Positions 53,511 to 64,000 of a stretch of 64,000 bases of DNA are shown here, in pieces. Location of the stretch: contig NZ_NPFY01000011.1 in the NCBI RefSeq assembly GCF_002259415.1, forward strand, positions 62,001 to 126,000, read 5' to 3'. This DNA is from Rhodococcus sp. 14-2470-1b (lineage in GTDB: Bacteria; Actinomycetota; Actinomycetes; Mycobacteriales; Mycobacteriaceae). Under the pieces are notes generated by a model. The model searched no databases, was not told the origin of the DNA, and saw only the letters and a program-made list of their open reading frames with translations. Each line of letters starts with the position of its first letter. The first letter of the stretch is position 1. Made by a program: the position numbers and the translations under genes.

Positions 53511-53741
53511 ATGACGCTCGACCGCGCTGCACACGCTGACGACAGCAACCAATCCGAGGAGTCGATACTTCTCGACGCCCTCCCGACGAAGATAGTGCTC
53601 GACATCGTCGGCGCGACGACGCTGTTCACCGCCATCGCACTCGCTCTCGACGTGTCCGACGGGGTCCTGGTCACCGCGATGGTCGGGGCGCTCGTCGTAG
53701 CCTCACGGCTCCTGCGGCGGCGTGTGCCCGACGAAGTGTGA
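53511..53741 (+). CDS. Small hypothetical membrane protein
   Basis: 76 residues from ATG 53511, with AGAAGGGA upstream; an in-frame GTG 53481 would add ten residues. After an acidic front (ADDSNQSEESILLDALP) one or two helices are seen (IVLDIVGATTLFTAIALALDV, GVLVTAMVGALVVASRLL) followed by a basic RRR. No family recognised. It is followed after 55 bases by the SRPBCC gene. Confidence 0.6.
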   Translation: MTLDRAAHADDSNQSEESILLDALPTKIVLDIVGATTLFTAIALALDVSDGVLVTAMVGALVVASRLLRRRVPDEV

Positions 53742-53796
53742 AACAGGTCGCCGGCGGGTAGTACAGGGCACATCTACCCAGCGAAGGACGTTCCCC

Positions 53797-54231
53797 ATGC
53801 CCACCTCACGTGAGACCACCGCCAGCTGCGACGACGTGTGGGAAGTGCTCGCCGACGGGTGGACGTACGCCACGTGGGTGGTCGGGGCGAGCCGCATCCG
53901 CGCAGTCGACGAGAAATGGCCCGCCGAGGGATCGAAAATTCACCACTCCGTCGGAGTCTGGCCAGCAGTGTTGAGCGACGAGACTCGGGCTGTCGGAATG
54001 CACGAGGGACGTGAATTACAGCTCGAAGCCCGCGCATTACCATTCGGAAAAGCCCACATCACACTGCGTCTTCATCCTCAGGCGTCGGGCTGCACAATCG
54101 AAATGATCGAACATGCGTCGTCCATGCCGGCCAGCATCGTTCCCGATTCGGTACAGCACCTGTTGGTGCATCCACGCAATTCCGAGGCATTGCGACGTCT
54201 CGCCCTGCTCGCCGAGAAAAGAAACGGCTGA
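53797..54231 (+). CDS. SRPBCC (polyketide cyclase-like) family protein
   Basis: 144 residues from ATG 53797, with GAAGGAC upstream. The START-like fold is suggested by SCDDVWEVLADGWTYATWVVGASRIRAVDEKWPAEGSKIHHSVGVWP, a form common in actinobacterial SRPBCC proteins, then LPFGKAHITLRLHPQASGCTIEMIEHA and a C-terminal helix (NSEALRRLALLAEKR). It is convergent with the epimerase gene, ten bases between stops. No catalytic site is obvious. Confidence 0.85.
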   Translation: MPTSRETTASCDDVWEVLADGWTYATWVVGASRIRAVDEKWPAEGSKIHHSVGVWPAVLSDETRAVGMHEGRELQLEARALPFGKAHITLRLHPQASGCTIEMIEHASSMPASIVPDSVQHLLVHPRNSEALRRLALLAEKRNG

Positions 54232-54241
54232 GAACGCTTCT

Positions 54242-55303
54242 TCAGGACGGCCGCCCACGGGAAACGAATCCACGGCGAACGAAGGACCGCGCCGTGTCCG
54301 ACACGGTCCTCTTCCGCATCGGCGGACCGTCGCCGAACGCGCGGTCCTGCATTCCGCGCACCGTCTCCCTCAACACTGCCGGACCGTCTTTTCTTGCTTG
54401 CCAACCCAATTCGTCGCGGGCACGGGTGGCGTTCAACAAAGGCGTCGCGAAGGCCAGCTCCACCCAACCGTGGTGAATCGGCAGGACGTGTGCCGTGAAA
54501 CCTATCCGGACAGCGCTCGACAGCACCCTCTTCGGGGTCGGAACGATTCGAACACCGAATGCATCCGCGACCGTCTCGGCCCGAACCGGCGTCGGGGCAG
54601 CAAGATTGAACGGACCCGACGCACGACGCTGCAGTACCTTGACCACCGCGTCGGCGACGTCGTCGCTGTGCACTGCGGGAACGACGAAGGATCTGTCGAT
54701 GGGTAGGAACGGAACGACGTCCACGACGGAGGACGGTACGAGATCCGGTAGCGCATAACGCAACAACGCACTGCCGAACGAATACTGACTGATCAGCCCG
54801 GGACGAAGACGAGCAACACGCATTCGAGTGGACAGACCGTCCAGGACGTCCTCGGCAGCAGCCTTGTCCATGCTGTACGTGGACGCCTCGACCCCTGTCC
54901 TGGGCCAGGATTCGTCGACCTCGACGCCGTAGGCCCCCGGCGCATAGATGCCACCGGACGACAGATGAACCAGCTGTCCGACGCCTGCAGCCTCACAAGC
55001 CCGCGCCACACGTGCGGTGCCGTCGACATTGACCCGCCGCAGATATCGACGATCCCGCATGGGCTGGAATGCAATGGCGAGATGAACCACCGCGTCGACC
55101 CCACTGAAGGCGTCGAGCAGGGTTTTCTCGGAGTCCTCGGATGCAAGATCGACCTGAACCCAGGTGACGCCGTCGAAGGGCGACTCCTGGGGCGGGCGCC
55201 GTCGAGACAACCCGACGACCTGCGCATCCGGGTACGCATTTTGAAGAGCCCGCAGAACAGCGGTGCCCACGTTTCCGCTCGCACCGGTCACCGCGATGCG
55301 CAC
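54242..55303 (-). CDS. NAD-dependent epimerase/dehydratase family protein
   Basis: 353 residues from GTG 55303. Extended SDR: NAD site MRIAVTGASGNVGTAVLRAL, DAVVHLAIAF, active Ser in LVHLSSGGIY and the Y-x-x-x-K pair in TYSMDKAAAEDVL. After the C-terminal part there is an extra basic tail (MRKRTVSDTARSFVRRGFVSRGRPS). Relatives reduce or epimerise nucleotide sugars or small ketones. It lies behind katG on the same strand, but a strong hairpin separates them, so it has probably its own promoter. Confidence 0.88.
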   Translation of the reverse strand: MRIAVTGASGNVGTAVLRALQNAYPDAQVVGLSRRRPPQESPFDGVTWVQVDLASEDSEKTLLDAFSGVDAVVHLAIAFQPMRDRRYLRRVNVDGTARVARACEAAGVGQLVHLSSGGIYAPGAYGVEVDESWPRTGVEASTYSMDKAAAEDVLDGLSTRMRVARLRPGLISQYSFGSALLRYALPDLVPSSVVDVVPFLPIDRSFVVPAVHSDDVADAVVKVLQRRASGPFNLAAPTPVRAETVADAFGVRIVPTPKRVLSSAVRIGFTAHVLPIHHGWVELAFATPLLNATRARDELGWQARKDGPAVLRETVRGMQDRAFGDGPPMRKRTVSDTARSFVRRGFVSRGRPS

Positions 55304-55361
55304 TGCGGTCCTCGTATTGCCTTCACACAGCGTGGAATTCCCGGGTTGGAAGAACCCAAAC

Positions 55362-55401
55362 TCCGTGAGTGGAGATACATCGATGTACCTCCACTCACGG
55401 A
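55362..55401. terminator. Long hairpin after katG
   Basis: Arms 55362-55374 (TCCGTGAGTGGAG) and 55389-55401 pair perfectly; inside them, after one A/C mismatch, lies TACATCGATGTA, itself a 12-bp palindrome, so nearly the whole 40 bp folds. It lies 20 bases past the katG stop and is the likely katG terminator. Confidence 0.75.
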
Positions 55402-55420
55402 CGTGGACTAGAGGAAGGGA

Positions 55421-57679
<2,259 letters not shown>

Positions 57680-57696
57680 TCAACGCCTGGCGATGA

Positions 57697-58122
57697 TCAA
57701 GATCTGGTCGCGCAATCGGGACAGAAGCCCCAGAACGTGACCTCGGCCTCGTCGACGACGAAACCATGGCTGTGGGACGGCGTCAGGCACGGAGCCTCAC
57801 CGAGCGCACAATCCGCGTCGGAGATGAGACCACAACTGCGACACACGACATGGTGATGATTGTCGCCGACGCGCATCTCGTAACGGGCCACATGACCCGC
57901 CGGTTGGATACGACGCATGAGACCGACGGCCGTCACCGCATCGAGAACGTCGTAGATGGCCTGACGGGACACCGCTGGCAGGACTGTACGAGCCAGCGTG
58001 AAAACAGTATCCGTGTCGACGTGTGGATGACTGTGCACAACGTCCATGACGACAATGCGAGGCTGCGTGACCCGTAGACCGGCTGCACGTAGCCGATCCG
58101 CATTGCTCAGGTCCGTCGTCAT
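57697..58122 (-). CDS. furA: FurA-type Fur family repressor
   Basis: 141 residues from ATG 58122. DNA-binding part: ADRLRAAGLRVTQPRIVVMDVVHSHPHVDTDTVF and AVSRQAIYDVLDAVTAVGL. Metal sites: HVARYEMRVGDNHHHVVCRSCG and a C-terminal GFCPDCA, the two C-x-x-C pairs of zinc. The pairing with katG directly downstream and the promoter form match mycobacterial FurA, which represses furA-katG and is released by peroxide. Confidence 0.95.
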   Translation of the reverse strand: MTTDLSNADRLRAAGLRVTQPRIVVMDVVHSHPHVDTDTVFTLARTVLPAVSRQAIYDVLDAVTAVGLMRRIQPAGHVARYEMRVGDNHHHVVCRSCGLISDADCALGEAPCLTPSHSHGFVVDEAEVTFWGFCPDCATRS

Positions 58123-58160
58123 GACACCGACGATAACCAGATCCGACCCAAAAATCTCGT

Positions 58161-58179
58161 GTTTTCTGGAATTAGTCAA
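58161..58179 (-). promoter_or_regulatory. furA promoter AT-rich box (FurA operator-like)
   Basis: On the minus strand the text reads TTGACTAATTCCAGAAAAC. From memory, the FurA site of mycobacteria has TTGACTGATTCCAGAAAA, so the agreement is strong, and TTGACT can serve as -35. It lies about 38 bases before the furA start. Confidence 0.65.
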
Positions 58180-58247
58180 AATTTCATCGCGGGGTTGCAG
58201 ACGCCTCATCGGCTGAGCAGGGAGGTTGCGTATCCCCTCCCGCCCCC

Positions 58248-58497
58248 GGACCGAAAGCGACCTCTGGTCAGTCAGACGGACCGAACCCCACTTTCGCTCC
58301 GACGAGGGGGAGCGCTCCGACTGGGTCAGCCCCTCCCCCCGGACCGAAAGCGGACTCTGGTCAGTCAGACGGACCGAACCCCACTTTCGCTCCGACGAGG
58401 GGGAGCGCTCCGACTGGGTCAGCCCCTCCCCCCCGGACCGAAAGCGGACTCTGGTCAGTCAGACGGACCGAACCCCACTTTCGCTCCGACGAGGGTT
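58248..58497. repeat. Three tandem copies of a 93-94 bp intergenic repeat
   Basis: Copies begin with GGACCGAAAGCG at 58248, 58341 and 58435 and are nearly identical (the first has a small base change at GCGACC versus GCGGAC); the third breaks off near 58495. Each unit contains an imperfect stem (GGACCGAAAGCGG with CCACTTTCGCTCC, 11 of 13 pairs) and a GGAGCGCTCC palindrome. It lies in the 416-base gap between furA and the lipase gene; with the furA promoter this accounts for most of that gap. Confidence 0.88.
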
Positions 58498-58538
58498 GCG
58501 CTCCGAGTGGAGCGCTCCGTTGGACGGGGCTCGGGCTG

Positions 58539-59825
58539 TCAGCCGATGCGGCAACCGCCGGCAAGGGGGACGTCGTTGAGCCGGTCGGTGATGTAGTTCA
58601 GTGCCAGTCCGGTGCCGTAGCCGTCGATGAGGTCCGGGCCGAAGTGGTTGGGCAGGACGGCGCCGGGGAGGATCGGCGGCAGGTCGTTGCTGACGAAGTC
58701 GACGGTGGCACCGTTGTCGCACCAGTCGACGGCGAGCTGTCTGGCCTGCTCGTAGGGGACGGTGTCGTCGTTGCGTCCGCTGGTGACCAGCACGGGGGTG
58801 GCCGGAGTCAGGGTGCCGATGCGCTGTTCGTCGAAGATCGGTGCTGCTTCCGGAATCGTGCGCAGATTGGCCAGCAGGGGCTGTCGGTCGGCGGTGAACG
58901 TCTCGGTCCGCAGGAAAGGTCGGCGGAGGATGACGTCACCGATGCAGGCGTCGCTCAACTCGGCCATGACGGCTTTACCCTCGGGGGTGAGGCGGGCATT
59001 GAAGGGATCCAGCAACTCGGGCCTGCGAGCAACGAATCCGTTGACCGCGAATCCGATGACACCACCGATGAGCGTTCCGTCGACCTGCCCGAGTGTCGCC
59101 AACAGGTCCGCCGGCGGTGCACCCGCCCAGGTGCCCTTGACGTTCAGTTCCGGTGCATACGTCGGCTGCATCTCCGCGGCCGCGGCGACGGCGCCACCGC
59201 CTTGCGAATAGCCCCAGAGCGCAAGCGGAGTCGACGTTCCGGTACCACTGAGGACGTTCGCGACGCGGGCTGCGTCGAGCACTGCATGTGCTTCTTCGAT
59301 GCGGTTGACGTACGTGTGCACACCGGGCGTGCCGAGACCGACGTAGTCGGTGACGAACACCCGCGCACCGCGTGCGATCCAGACGGACGCCGCGAGCTGT
59401 TCCTGGTTGGCCGAGAACGAGACCGGATCGAGTGTGGCATTCAGTCCCGTCTGGAACGCCTTCGACGGTGCACACTGATCCCCCTGCCCGACGGTTCCGG
59501 GTGCCACGATGATCGTGGGGCGCTCCCCGGTGCCGCGCCAGGGCTGGCTTGCCTCGATGTACGTCCCGGTGACGGCGACCGGCGAATCGTCCTGCAACCG
59601 TGAGGAATACATGACCCGCTGGGCCTTGCCGGGCCAGGTGCCGTCGGCGCCGGGAAACGACGCGAGGAGAGGGATCGGCTCGGTGCGGACGAGCGAGCCC
59701 GGAGTCGAATCGAATTCTGCGGGTGGAGAATAGAAGTCCGGGGCCGGGTCGGCCGATGCCGTCGCCGCCGGAATCAACACCGCGGCAGCTAAAGACAGTA
59801 CGACCGTGACGACGCGCAGATTCAC
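58539..59825 (-). CDS. Secreted lipase (LIP family, PF03583-like)
   Basis: 428 residues from GTG 59825, with GGGGGA upstream; a TTG four codons earlier is possible. Signal peptide LRVVTVVLSLAAAVLIPAATASA. Secretory lipase marks: YSSRLQDDSPVAVTGTYIEA, TIIVAPGTVGQGDQCAPS, nucleophile in LWGYSQGGGAVAAAAE, Asp in TSGRNDDTVPYEQA and a late His in LPNHFGPDLIDG. Cysteines (DQCAPS, DACIGD, DWCDNG, GGCRIG) probably pair. Homologues split triglycerides or other esters outside the cell. Confidence 0.92.
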   Translation of the reverse strand: MNLRVVTVVLSLAAAVLIPAATASADPAPDFYSPPAEFDSTPGSLVRTEPIPLLASFPGADGTWPGKAQRVMYSSRLQDDSPVAVTGTYIEASQPWRGTGERPTIIVAPGTVGQGDQCAPSKAFQTGLNATLDPVSFSANQEQLAASVWIARGARVFVTDYVGLGTPGVHTYVNRIEEAHAVLDAARVANVLSGTGTSTPLALWGYSQGGGAVAAAAEMQPTYAPELNVKGTWAGAPPADLLATLGQVDGTLIGGVIGFAVNGFVARRPELLDPFNARLTPEGKAVMAELSDACIGDVILRRPFLRTETFTADRQPLLANLRTIPEAAPIFDEQRIGTLTPATPVLVTSGRNDDTVPYEQARQLAVDWCDNGATVDFVSNDLPPILPGAVLPNHFGPDLIDGYGTGLALNYITDRLNDVPLAGGCRIG

Positions 59826-59909
59826 CGTATCCCCCAAGGATGACCCAGTCGCGGGTGGCTTGGATCACACGCGAAGTGGGCTAAACCTAGACAGAATCGG
59901 CGGCGAGTG

Positions 59910-61361
59910 TCAAGTTCCGCAGAACGTCTGGAACCCACTCGCGAAGACCGCAGGCGCCGGTCCGGCGAACTCCGCCCACTCGGGACGAACCTCGAACGGA
60001 TGAGTGACAACCTCGAGAAGCGTCGTGAACTGGCTCATATCCCCGCCCGTCGCAGCCACGAGGGCCGCGTCGACGAGGTGATTTCGCGGGATGTACACCG
60101 GGTTCACACGATCCATCGCATCGGCCACGGCCGCGGGATCGCCGACCAACGCTGAACGCCACCGCGACTCCCACCCCGCCAGCCACGAGGGAACGAAAAA
60201 TCCAGCCCCCACGGTCGTTCCTGCCGGCTCCACTCCTGCCCCCACGGTCGTTCCTGCCGGCTCCACTCCTGCCCTCAACGAGTTCGCCAGCATGCGGAAC
60301 GTCCCTGTCCAGTCCGCACCCTCGGCCTGCAGGACCGCCAGGAAGTCGTCGATCAGACTCCTGTCCGGTGAGGCCAGGCCGAGCTTCGAGGCCATTCCAG
60401 CCGTGAAGTAGCCGTCGTACCGCGTGTCGAAACTTTCCAGTACTGCGGTGACCTGGGCGATAGCGTCGTCGGGCACCTCACTGATCAGCCGCAGCAGGGT
60501 CTCGCCGAACCGCGCGAGATTCCACTTCAGCACCGCGGGCTGGTTGCCGAACGCGTACCGCCCGCCCTGGTCGATGGAGCTGAAGACGGCAGCCGGGTCG
60601 TACCCGTCGATGAACGCACACGGTCCGTAGTCGATGGTCTGGCCTGAGATGGTGGTGTTGTCGGTGTTCATGACGCCGTGCACGAACCCGGCGAGCATCC
60701 ACTTGGCCACCAACGATGCCTGTGCATCGACCACAGCCTCGAAGAACGCCAGGTAATCGCCCGTCGCGGCGGGGTAGTGACGCTCGATCGCGTAGTCCGC
60801 CAACGGTTGAACGAGGCCGTCCCGACGAACGGCGAACTCGAACGTTCCCACCCGGATGTGGCTGGCCGCGACGCGCGTCAGCACCGCACCCGGCTCCGGC
60901 CCGTTTCGGTACACATCCCGCCCGGTGGCCGTCACGGCCAGCGAACGCGTCGTGGGAATCGCCAACGCGTGCATGGCCTCGCTGATCAGGTACTCGCGCA
61001 ACATCGGGCCGACGACGGCAAATCCGTCGCCTCCGCGGGAGAACGGCGTCGGGCCGGATCCTTTGAGATGAACGTCCACCCGCCCGTCGCCGACGGGCAC
61101 TTCCCCGAGCAGCAGTGCGCGTCCATCGCCGAGAAGCGGTGCGTAACCGCCGAACTGGTGACCCGCGTAGGCCATGGCCACCGGGCTGGCCCCGGAGGGA
61201 GCGCTGGCGCCCGCCAGAACGTCGACACCGACGTCGGGGATCCCCAACTCGCCGGCGAGGGCGTCGTTGAACACCAGCAACTGCGGACTCGGTGCGTCGG
61301 CGCCCTGCCAGGGCAGCACGAGCGCATCCAATCGATCGGCGTAGGTGCTCTCGAACGTCAT
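59910..61361 (-). CDS. selO: SelO/YdiU-family protein adenylyltransferase
   Basis: 483 residues from ATG 61361. The pseudokinase-like SelO fold is shown by [96 protein letters not shown], and [12 protein letters not shown]. The last residues are FQTFCGT, where the cysteine takes the place of the redox-active Cys or Sec of SelO proteins. SelO transfers AMP to Ser, Thr or Tyr of proteins during oxidative stress. An 11-residue segment is duplicated near residue 370. Confidence 0.93.
   Translation of the reverse strand: MTFESTYADRLDALVLPWQGADAPSPQLLVFNDALAGELGIPDVGVDVLAGASAPSGASPVAMAYAGHQFGGYAPLLGDGRALLLGEVPVGDGRVDVHLKGSGPTPFSRGGDGFAVVGPMLREYLISEAMHALAIPTTRSLAVTATGRDVYRNGPEPGAVLTRVAASHIRVGTFEFAVRRDGLVQPLADYAIERHYPAATGDYLAFFEAVVDAQASLVAKWMLAGFVHGVMNTDNTTISGQTIDYGPCAFIDGYDPAAVFSSIDQGGRYAFGNQPAVLKWNLARFGETLLRLISEVPDDAIAQVTAVLESFDTRYDGYFTAGMASKLGLASPDRSLIDDFLAVLQAEGADWTGTFRMLANSLRAGVEPAGTTVGAGVEPAGTTVGAGFFVPSWLAGWESRWRSALVGDPAAVADAMDRVNPVYIPRNHLVDAALVAATGGDMSQFTTLLEVVTHPFEVRPEWAEFAGPAPAVFASGFQTFCGT
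60208..60273 (-). repeat. Two exact tandem copies of a 33-bp segment inside selO
   Basis: The unit (in plus orientation starting CCCACGGTCGTTCCTGCCGG) is repeated without change and encodes the 11 residues [11 protein letters not shown] twice. It keeps the frame and falls in a loop after SLR, away from conserved motifs. Confidence 0.9.
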
Positions 61362-61397
61362 ACTTCGACAGTAACCTCGAGCACGGTCGACTTCCGA

Positions 61398-62105
61398 CTA
61401 CTGCGACACCGATTCGGCGGCCACGAGTTCCGCGGCAACGTCGTGGAGTCGCTGGTTACGTTCTTGCGACAGCTTGACCAGCAGGTCGAAGGCGCGGAGG
61501 GCGTCGATGGAGTACCGCTCCATCAGCATTCCCTTGGCCTGGCCGATGATGTCCCGTCGTGCGAGCGCCGACTTCAGTTGGTCCCGCTCGCGCGCGGCCA
61601 GAAGGGCCAGCGCTGCGTGGGTCGCGACGGCTTCCCCGACGACCAGATCGTCCTCGTCGAACGCGTCGGTGCATTTGCTGTAGAAGACCAGGGCGCCGAG
61701 GTCGCCGTCACCGGAGTACAGCCGGAACGCAGCCAGGGATCGCACCCCTTCCGCCACCGCGATCTTCGCGAACTGCGGCCACCTCTGCTCACCGTCGAGC
61801 TCCCCGGACACGACGGTGTCGAGGTGCCGGAGTTCGTTGTCGATGGGACCTTCGTCCAACTCGTACTGCAGGCGGCACATCTCCTCGGCGACGGAATCCG
61901 TCGAGGCGACCACGGTGCGTTTCCCCTTCTCCAGGGTTGTGACGCATCCGTGGTGGACATTGCCGATCAGGTCGATCGACAGCGCCAGGATCTGCTGAAC
62001 GGTCTCCTCGACCGTGCGGTTGCCCTTGCGCAGGTCACGCGCGAAGTCCGCGAGTCCCGACAACGTCGGCGAATTGTCCGACGCTCGCGCGGTGGGTTCA
62101 GCCAT
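61398..62105 (-). CDS. GAF and ANTAR domain RNA-binding regulator
   Basis: 235 residues from ATG 62105. GAF sensor domain, about residues 30-170 (VQQILALSIDLIGNVHHGCVTTLEKGKRT ... ALVFYSKCTDAFDEDDL), followed by ANTAR (LKSALARRDIIGQAKGMLMERYSIDALRAFDLLVKLSQERNQRLHDVAAELV). ANTAR proteins bind paired hairpins in mRNA leaders and prevent termination. ATCAACGTTGAT, a 12-bp palindrome, lies at 62133-62144 in its promoter region. Ligand unknown. Confidence 0.92.
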   Translation of the reverse strand: MAEPTARASDNSPTLSGLADFARDLRKGNRTVEETVQQILALSIDLIGNVHHGCVTTLEKGKRTVVASTDSVAEEMCRLQYELDEGPIDNELRHLDTVVSGELDGEQRWPQFAKIAVAEGVRSLAAFRLYSGDGDLGALVFYSKCTDAFDEDDLVVGEAVATHAALALLAARERDQLKSALARRDIIGQAKGMLMERYSIDALRAFDLLVKLSQERNQRLHDVAAELVAAESVSQ

Positions 62106-62264
62106 CGTTCACCTCAGTCCGAGCTGCATGCAATCAACGTTGATGCAGGTAGCAGCGCGGAACCATGGCGTGCACCTGCTCCGGGTGACGACGCCGCTGC
62201 TCGACGGATGCCCCTCCGGTTCGACCACGAACTGCGATCGACGACGCACATCATATCCGGCGTT

Positions 62265-62387
62265 CTAGAGATCCTCGTCTTCGTCGTCCCAGTTGCCGAT
62301 CGATCCGAGTCCACGGCTGATGCGCAGAGCGAAGATGAGCGCTATCACGATCCACAGCGCCACGATGCCCAGAATCCACCACCACAT
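62265..62387 (-). CDS. Forty-residue single-pass membrane protein
   Basis: ATG 62387 to TAG at 62265-62267. The product has three tryptophans at the start, one helix (ILGIVALWIVIALIFAL), a basic turn (RISRG) and an acidic tail ending DDEDEDL. The arrangement is typical of a small membrane protein with its C-terminus inside the cell. No clear ribosome site, so moderate confidence. It stands alone between the ANTAR gene and the GGDEF gene. Confidence 0.6.
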   Translation of the reverse strand: MWWWILGIVALWIVIALIFALRISRGLGSIGNWDDEDEDL

Positions 62388-62561
62388 TTCGCCAGTGTGC
62401 AGGGAAACGAGCAGGTTTGTCGGGCGAAAGGACGAAGTGGTTCGAGTCCGCCATCGTTGGGTATTCGACGGCTCTTGTGCGCTCCCGTGGATTCAGTACT
62501 TATCGACTGGACCAGGCCATACCATGTGTTGTCGACTGTCAGTTGGCCTGAAAGGACGGCT

Positions 62562-64000
62562 ATGCCGGATCCGACCGATGACCTGGCCGTACTGCAGGCG
62601 TTACTGGACCTGTCGCCCGATCTGATCGCATTGTCGGAATTCTCGGGTGAAGTGCTGTACGTCAATCCGGCCGGACGCGCGCTCGTCGGCCTCGATTCCC
62701 TGCCGGACGACGAGGGCCTGACAACCGACATGTTTTTCACCGTTCGCGGCCTCCTGGTGGCCGACGAGGTCGAGGCGAGTCTGAGGCATACCGGTCAGTG
62801 GCGGGGATTGAGCGAACTTCGCCATCACCGCACGGACGTCGCCATCCCCGTCGCAGTCTCGGCTTACGTCCTCGAGAGCCACGACGGCTTCCCCGGCAAG
62901 ATCGCCACGATCATTCGGGACAGGACGGCCGGGCACCACCGCGACGAAGAATTGCAGGCCGTGGCCGCGACGGCCAGACAGCACGCAGCCGAGCAACAAG
63001 CGCTCGCCGAACTCAGCCGACTAGCCGTGCACGCAGACCTCGCGCAGTTGATGTCGGCCGCAGCTCTGGCCGCTGCGACGCTTCTGGGCGTCGAATCCGC
63101 AGCCGTCGTCCATCAGACGCATGCCGGGGACAGCACCCTGAACGTTCTCGCTGCAAGCCGGACCCTCTCCCCGCGCACGTCCATTCCGGCCGGCAACCAT
63201 TCGATGGCCGGTTACGCACTGCAGCACAACATCCCGGTTATCTGCCCGGACATCGCCACCGAGGATCGCTTCGACACCTCGACAATGGCAGGACTCGAGA
63301 TGCGCAGCGGGGCAGCGGTACCGGTGCCTTTCGCCTCATCGGAGCACTGGGGTGCACTGGCGGTGTACGGACACGAGCCACGGATGTACAGTGCCGACGA
63401 GATGAGCTTCCTCGCCGCCGTCGCGAGTGTCGTGACGTCAGCGCTCAAACGCGTGGAGCTGGACCGACAGCTGTGGCTCAAGAGCATGCACGACGCCCTG
63501 ACGTCACTCCCCAATCGGACGCTGGCGTACGAGTTCGTCGACGATGCGCTCATGCGCAACCACTCGGAATGCAGTCACGTTACGCTCTTGCTCCTCGACA
63601 TCGACGACTTCAAGATCATCAACGACAGCCTCGGACACGAGAGCGGGGACCGTGCACTCGTCCGATTCAGCGAGCGCCTCACCGACGCCGTGGGAGAACG
63701 AGGCACCGTAGCCCGACTCGGGGGCGACGAGTTCCTCGTCATGTACCAGAACATCCAGGGACCTGACGAGGCAGAAGAGTTTGCCCGCCACATCATTTCG
63801 ATGCTGGGCGCGCCTCTGCGCCCGGGTGACGGCCCCATCCCGATGAGCGTCAGCATCGGCATCGCCCTGTCGGAGCCGTCGATGACCCGGCGCGATCTCA
63901 TTCACCGAGCCGACCTGGCAATGTACCGCGCCAAGGACAGCGGCGACGGCGGGTACGCACTTTTCGACCGCGACGACCTGTACGACGCGGACCGCGTCCG
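62562..64000 (+). CDS. PAS-GAF-GGDEF diguanylate cyclase (3' end outside window)
   Basis: At least 479 residues from ATG 62562 with AAAGGACGGC upstream, open to the right edge. PAS-like front (LLDLSPDLIALSEFSGEVLYVNPAGRALVG), a short coil, a GAF domain (about residues 150-300) and a GGDEF domain: HDALTSLPNRTLAYEFVDDAL, LLLDIDDFKIINDSLGHESGDRAL, and the signature RLGGDEFLVMY. It should make cyclic di-GMP. The acidic text at the edge (YALFDRDDLYDADRVR) suggests that an EAL domain follows outside the window. Confidence 0.92.
   Translation, partial: MPDPTDDLAVLQALLDLSPDLIALSEFSGEVLYVNPAGRALVGLDSLPDDEGLTTDMFFTVRGLLVADEVEASLRHTGQWRGLSELRHHRTDVAIPVAVSAYVLESHDGFPGKIATIIRDRTAGHHRDEELQAVAATARQHAAEQQALAELSRLAVHADLAQLMSAAALAAATLLGVESAAVVHQTHAGDSTLNVLAASRTLSPRTSIPAGNHSMAGYALQHNIPVICPDIATEDRFDTSTMAGLEMRSGAAVPVPFASSEHWGALAVYGHEPRMYSADEMSFLAAVASVVTSALKRVELDRQLWLKSMHDALTSLPNRTLAYEFVDDALMRNHSECSHVTLLLLDIDDFKIINDSLGHESGDRALVRFSERLTDAVGERGTVARLGGDEFLVMYQNIQGPDEAEEFARHIISMLGAPLRPGDGPIPMSVSIGIALSEPSMTRRDLIHRADLAMYRAKDSGDGGYALFDRDDLYDADRV

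Noticed and set aside
58248-58497. Possible CRISPR array
   Set aside because: Three directly joined copies of over 90 bp without unique spacers, and no cas gene.
58159-58596. Plus-strand open frame across the 93-bp repeats
   Set aside because: Its residues simply translate the repeat three times (in shifting frames) and there is no ribosome site or domain.

Overview
The window is a 64 kb piece of chromosome from a high-GC actinobacterium, most likely Rhodococcus or a close Nocardiaceae relative. The evidence is Lsr2, a WhiB protein, a furA-katG pair with a mycobacterial-type promoter box, an MmpL transporter, an NmtR regulator like that of Mycobacterium tuberculosis, a single-cysteine (mycothiol-type) arsenate reductase, a DUF222/HNH (13E12-type) protein, frequent GTG starts and ATGA/GTGA gene overlaps. 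I saw no rRNA, tRNA, transposase, integrase or CRISPR array. The window cuts a gene at each end.

Layout. 0-3.5 kb: a catabolic operon (epimerase end, alpha/beta-barrel protein, fumarylacetoacetase-family enzyme, MFS importer). 3.5-7.1 kb: WhiB, a Nudix hydrolase, and a divergent pair of an EAL phosphodiesterase and a Ser/Thr kinase with an Asn-Gly tail. 7.1-15.8 kb: a metal and sulfur stress island made of an MmpL/DUF302/CsoR-family operon with repeated operators, an ars operon (arsR, ACR3 pump, arsC, flavoprotein), and nmtR divergent from a P1B-4 ATPase. 15.8-17.8 kb: HNH protein, small zinc ribbon and a gene remnant. 17.8-24.8 kb: a carboxylate-sensing and uptake block with a TAXI binding protein, MHS permease, two-component system, citrate synthase and a divergent DNA-binding citrate synthase fusion.

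25-31.6 kb: secreted protein, carotenoid oxygenase, a large LuxR regulator, a membrane protein and a MarR/phenolic acid decarboxylase pair. 32-43.7 kb: iron acquisition with three siderophore-binding lipoproteins (one with permease and ATPase) and IdeR/DtxR-like boxes, interspersed with poorly known membrane and secreted proteins, including a paralogous pair. 43.7-49.6 kb: a BASS-type transporter and a flavin monooxygenase, then a TetR regulator with overlapping operators in front of a membrane protein and a lipoprotein peptidase-like hydrolase. 49.6-55.3 kb: regulators, methyltransferase, LysE exporter, Lsr2 and an epimerase. 55.4-58.2 kb: katG and furA. 58.2-58.5 kb: three copies of a 93-94 bp repeat. 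58.5-64 kb: secreted lipase, SelO, GAF-ANTAR regulator, a 40-residue membrane protein and a GGDEF protein cut by the edge.

The least ordinary parts are: the TAXI protein paired with an MFS permease beside a two-component system and two citrate synthases, with a three-half-site operator at the citrate synthase fusion; the MmpL/DUF302 operon under a regulator whose residues match persulfide sensors rather than copper sensors; and a triplicated 15-bp repeat at a stop/start junction in the siderophore operon. All functions are inferred from sequence motifs and gene context; no database search was run.
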